Assembly: GCF_017591425.1 (NCBI RefSeq)
Contig: NW_024466599.1
Location: forward strand, 22,978,001 to 23,042,000
Reading direction: 5' to 3'
DNA length: 64,000 bases
DNA from: Ochotona curzoniae
Lineage: Eukaryota > Chordata > Mammalia > Lagomorpha > Ochotonidae
In this document: piece by piece, positions 63,981 through 64,000 of the stretch
Layout: each line of letters begins with the position of its first letter
Numbering within the stretch: the stretch's first letter is position 1
Program-made: the position numbers and the translations under genes
The notes under the pieces: generated by a model
Database searches by the model: none
Seen by the model: only the letters and a program-made list of their open reading frames with translations
Told to the model about the DNA's origin: nothing

Positions 63981-64000
63981 AGCCTGTGGGCCAGACAGAA

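Overview
The window is mammalian nuclear DNA, almost certainly from a lagomorph. It has GT/AG-spliced exons kilobases apart, and it is crowded with about 50 copies of the lagomorph C-type, tRNA-derived SINE (CSINE). The youngest copies carry a diagnostic core (cctagtggctaaagtcctcgc at the head; gaatcatcggacggaag near the tail). I recall this core as closer to pika (Ochotona) than to rabbit; that is inference from memory. Older layers are L1M, L2, MIR and MER5A relics.

The only functional gene I can support is the 3' part of TTC27 (tetratricopeptide repeat domain 27) on the + strand. Eight coding exons lie at 8251-8478, 22048-22146, 25176-25228, 29321-29486, 46141-46338, 47553-47664, 55326-55426 and 59202-59324. 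They splice in phase into 359 uninterrupted codons ending in TGA, which is the C-terminal ~43% of the ~843-residue protein. A polyadenylation signal follows at 59416. The N-terminal half and the promoter lie upstream of position 1.

Layout: 1-8250 is an upstream intron, mostly CSINEs. 8479-22047 is a 13.6-kb intron with CSINEs, an antisense L1M tail, a MER5A split by a CSINE, and L2 relics. 22147-29320 holds two mid-sized introns with L1 and L2 relics. 29487-46140 is the largest intron (16.7 kb). It contains a long, decayed sense L1M (about 35.7-38.8 kb), an antisense L1 (44.2-45.2 kb), a MIR, and two opposed copies of what looks like an L1 3' end. The 7.7-kb intron 47665-55325 carries a full-length processed pseudogene of EEF1A1 split by two nested CSINEs, and a CSINE that was hit by a 5' fragment of U6 snRNA flanked by a short duplication. 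59.4-64.0 kb is intergenic, has no recognisable CSINE, and ends in a MIR.

I found no bacterial-type system, CRISPR array, operon or new gene family. The unusual content is retroposition history: the U6-in-SINE insertion, the EEF1A1 pseudogene with stacked insertions, a SINE with a doubled head, and the inverted pair of L1-like 3' ends.
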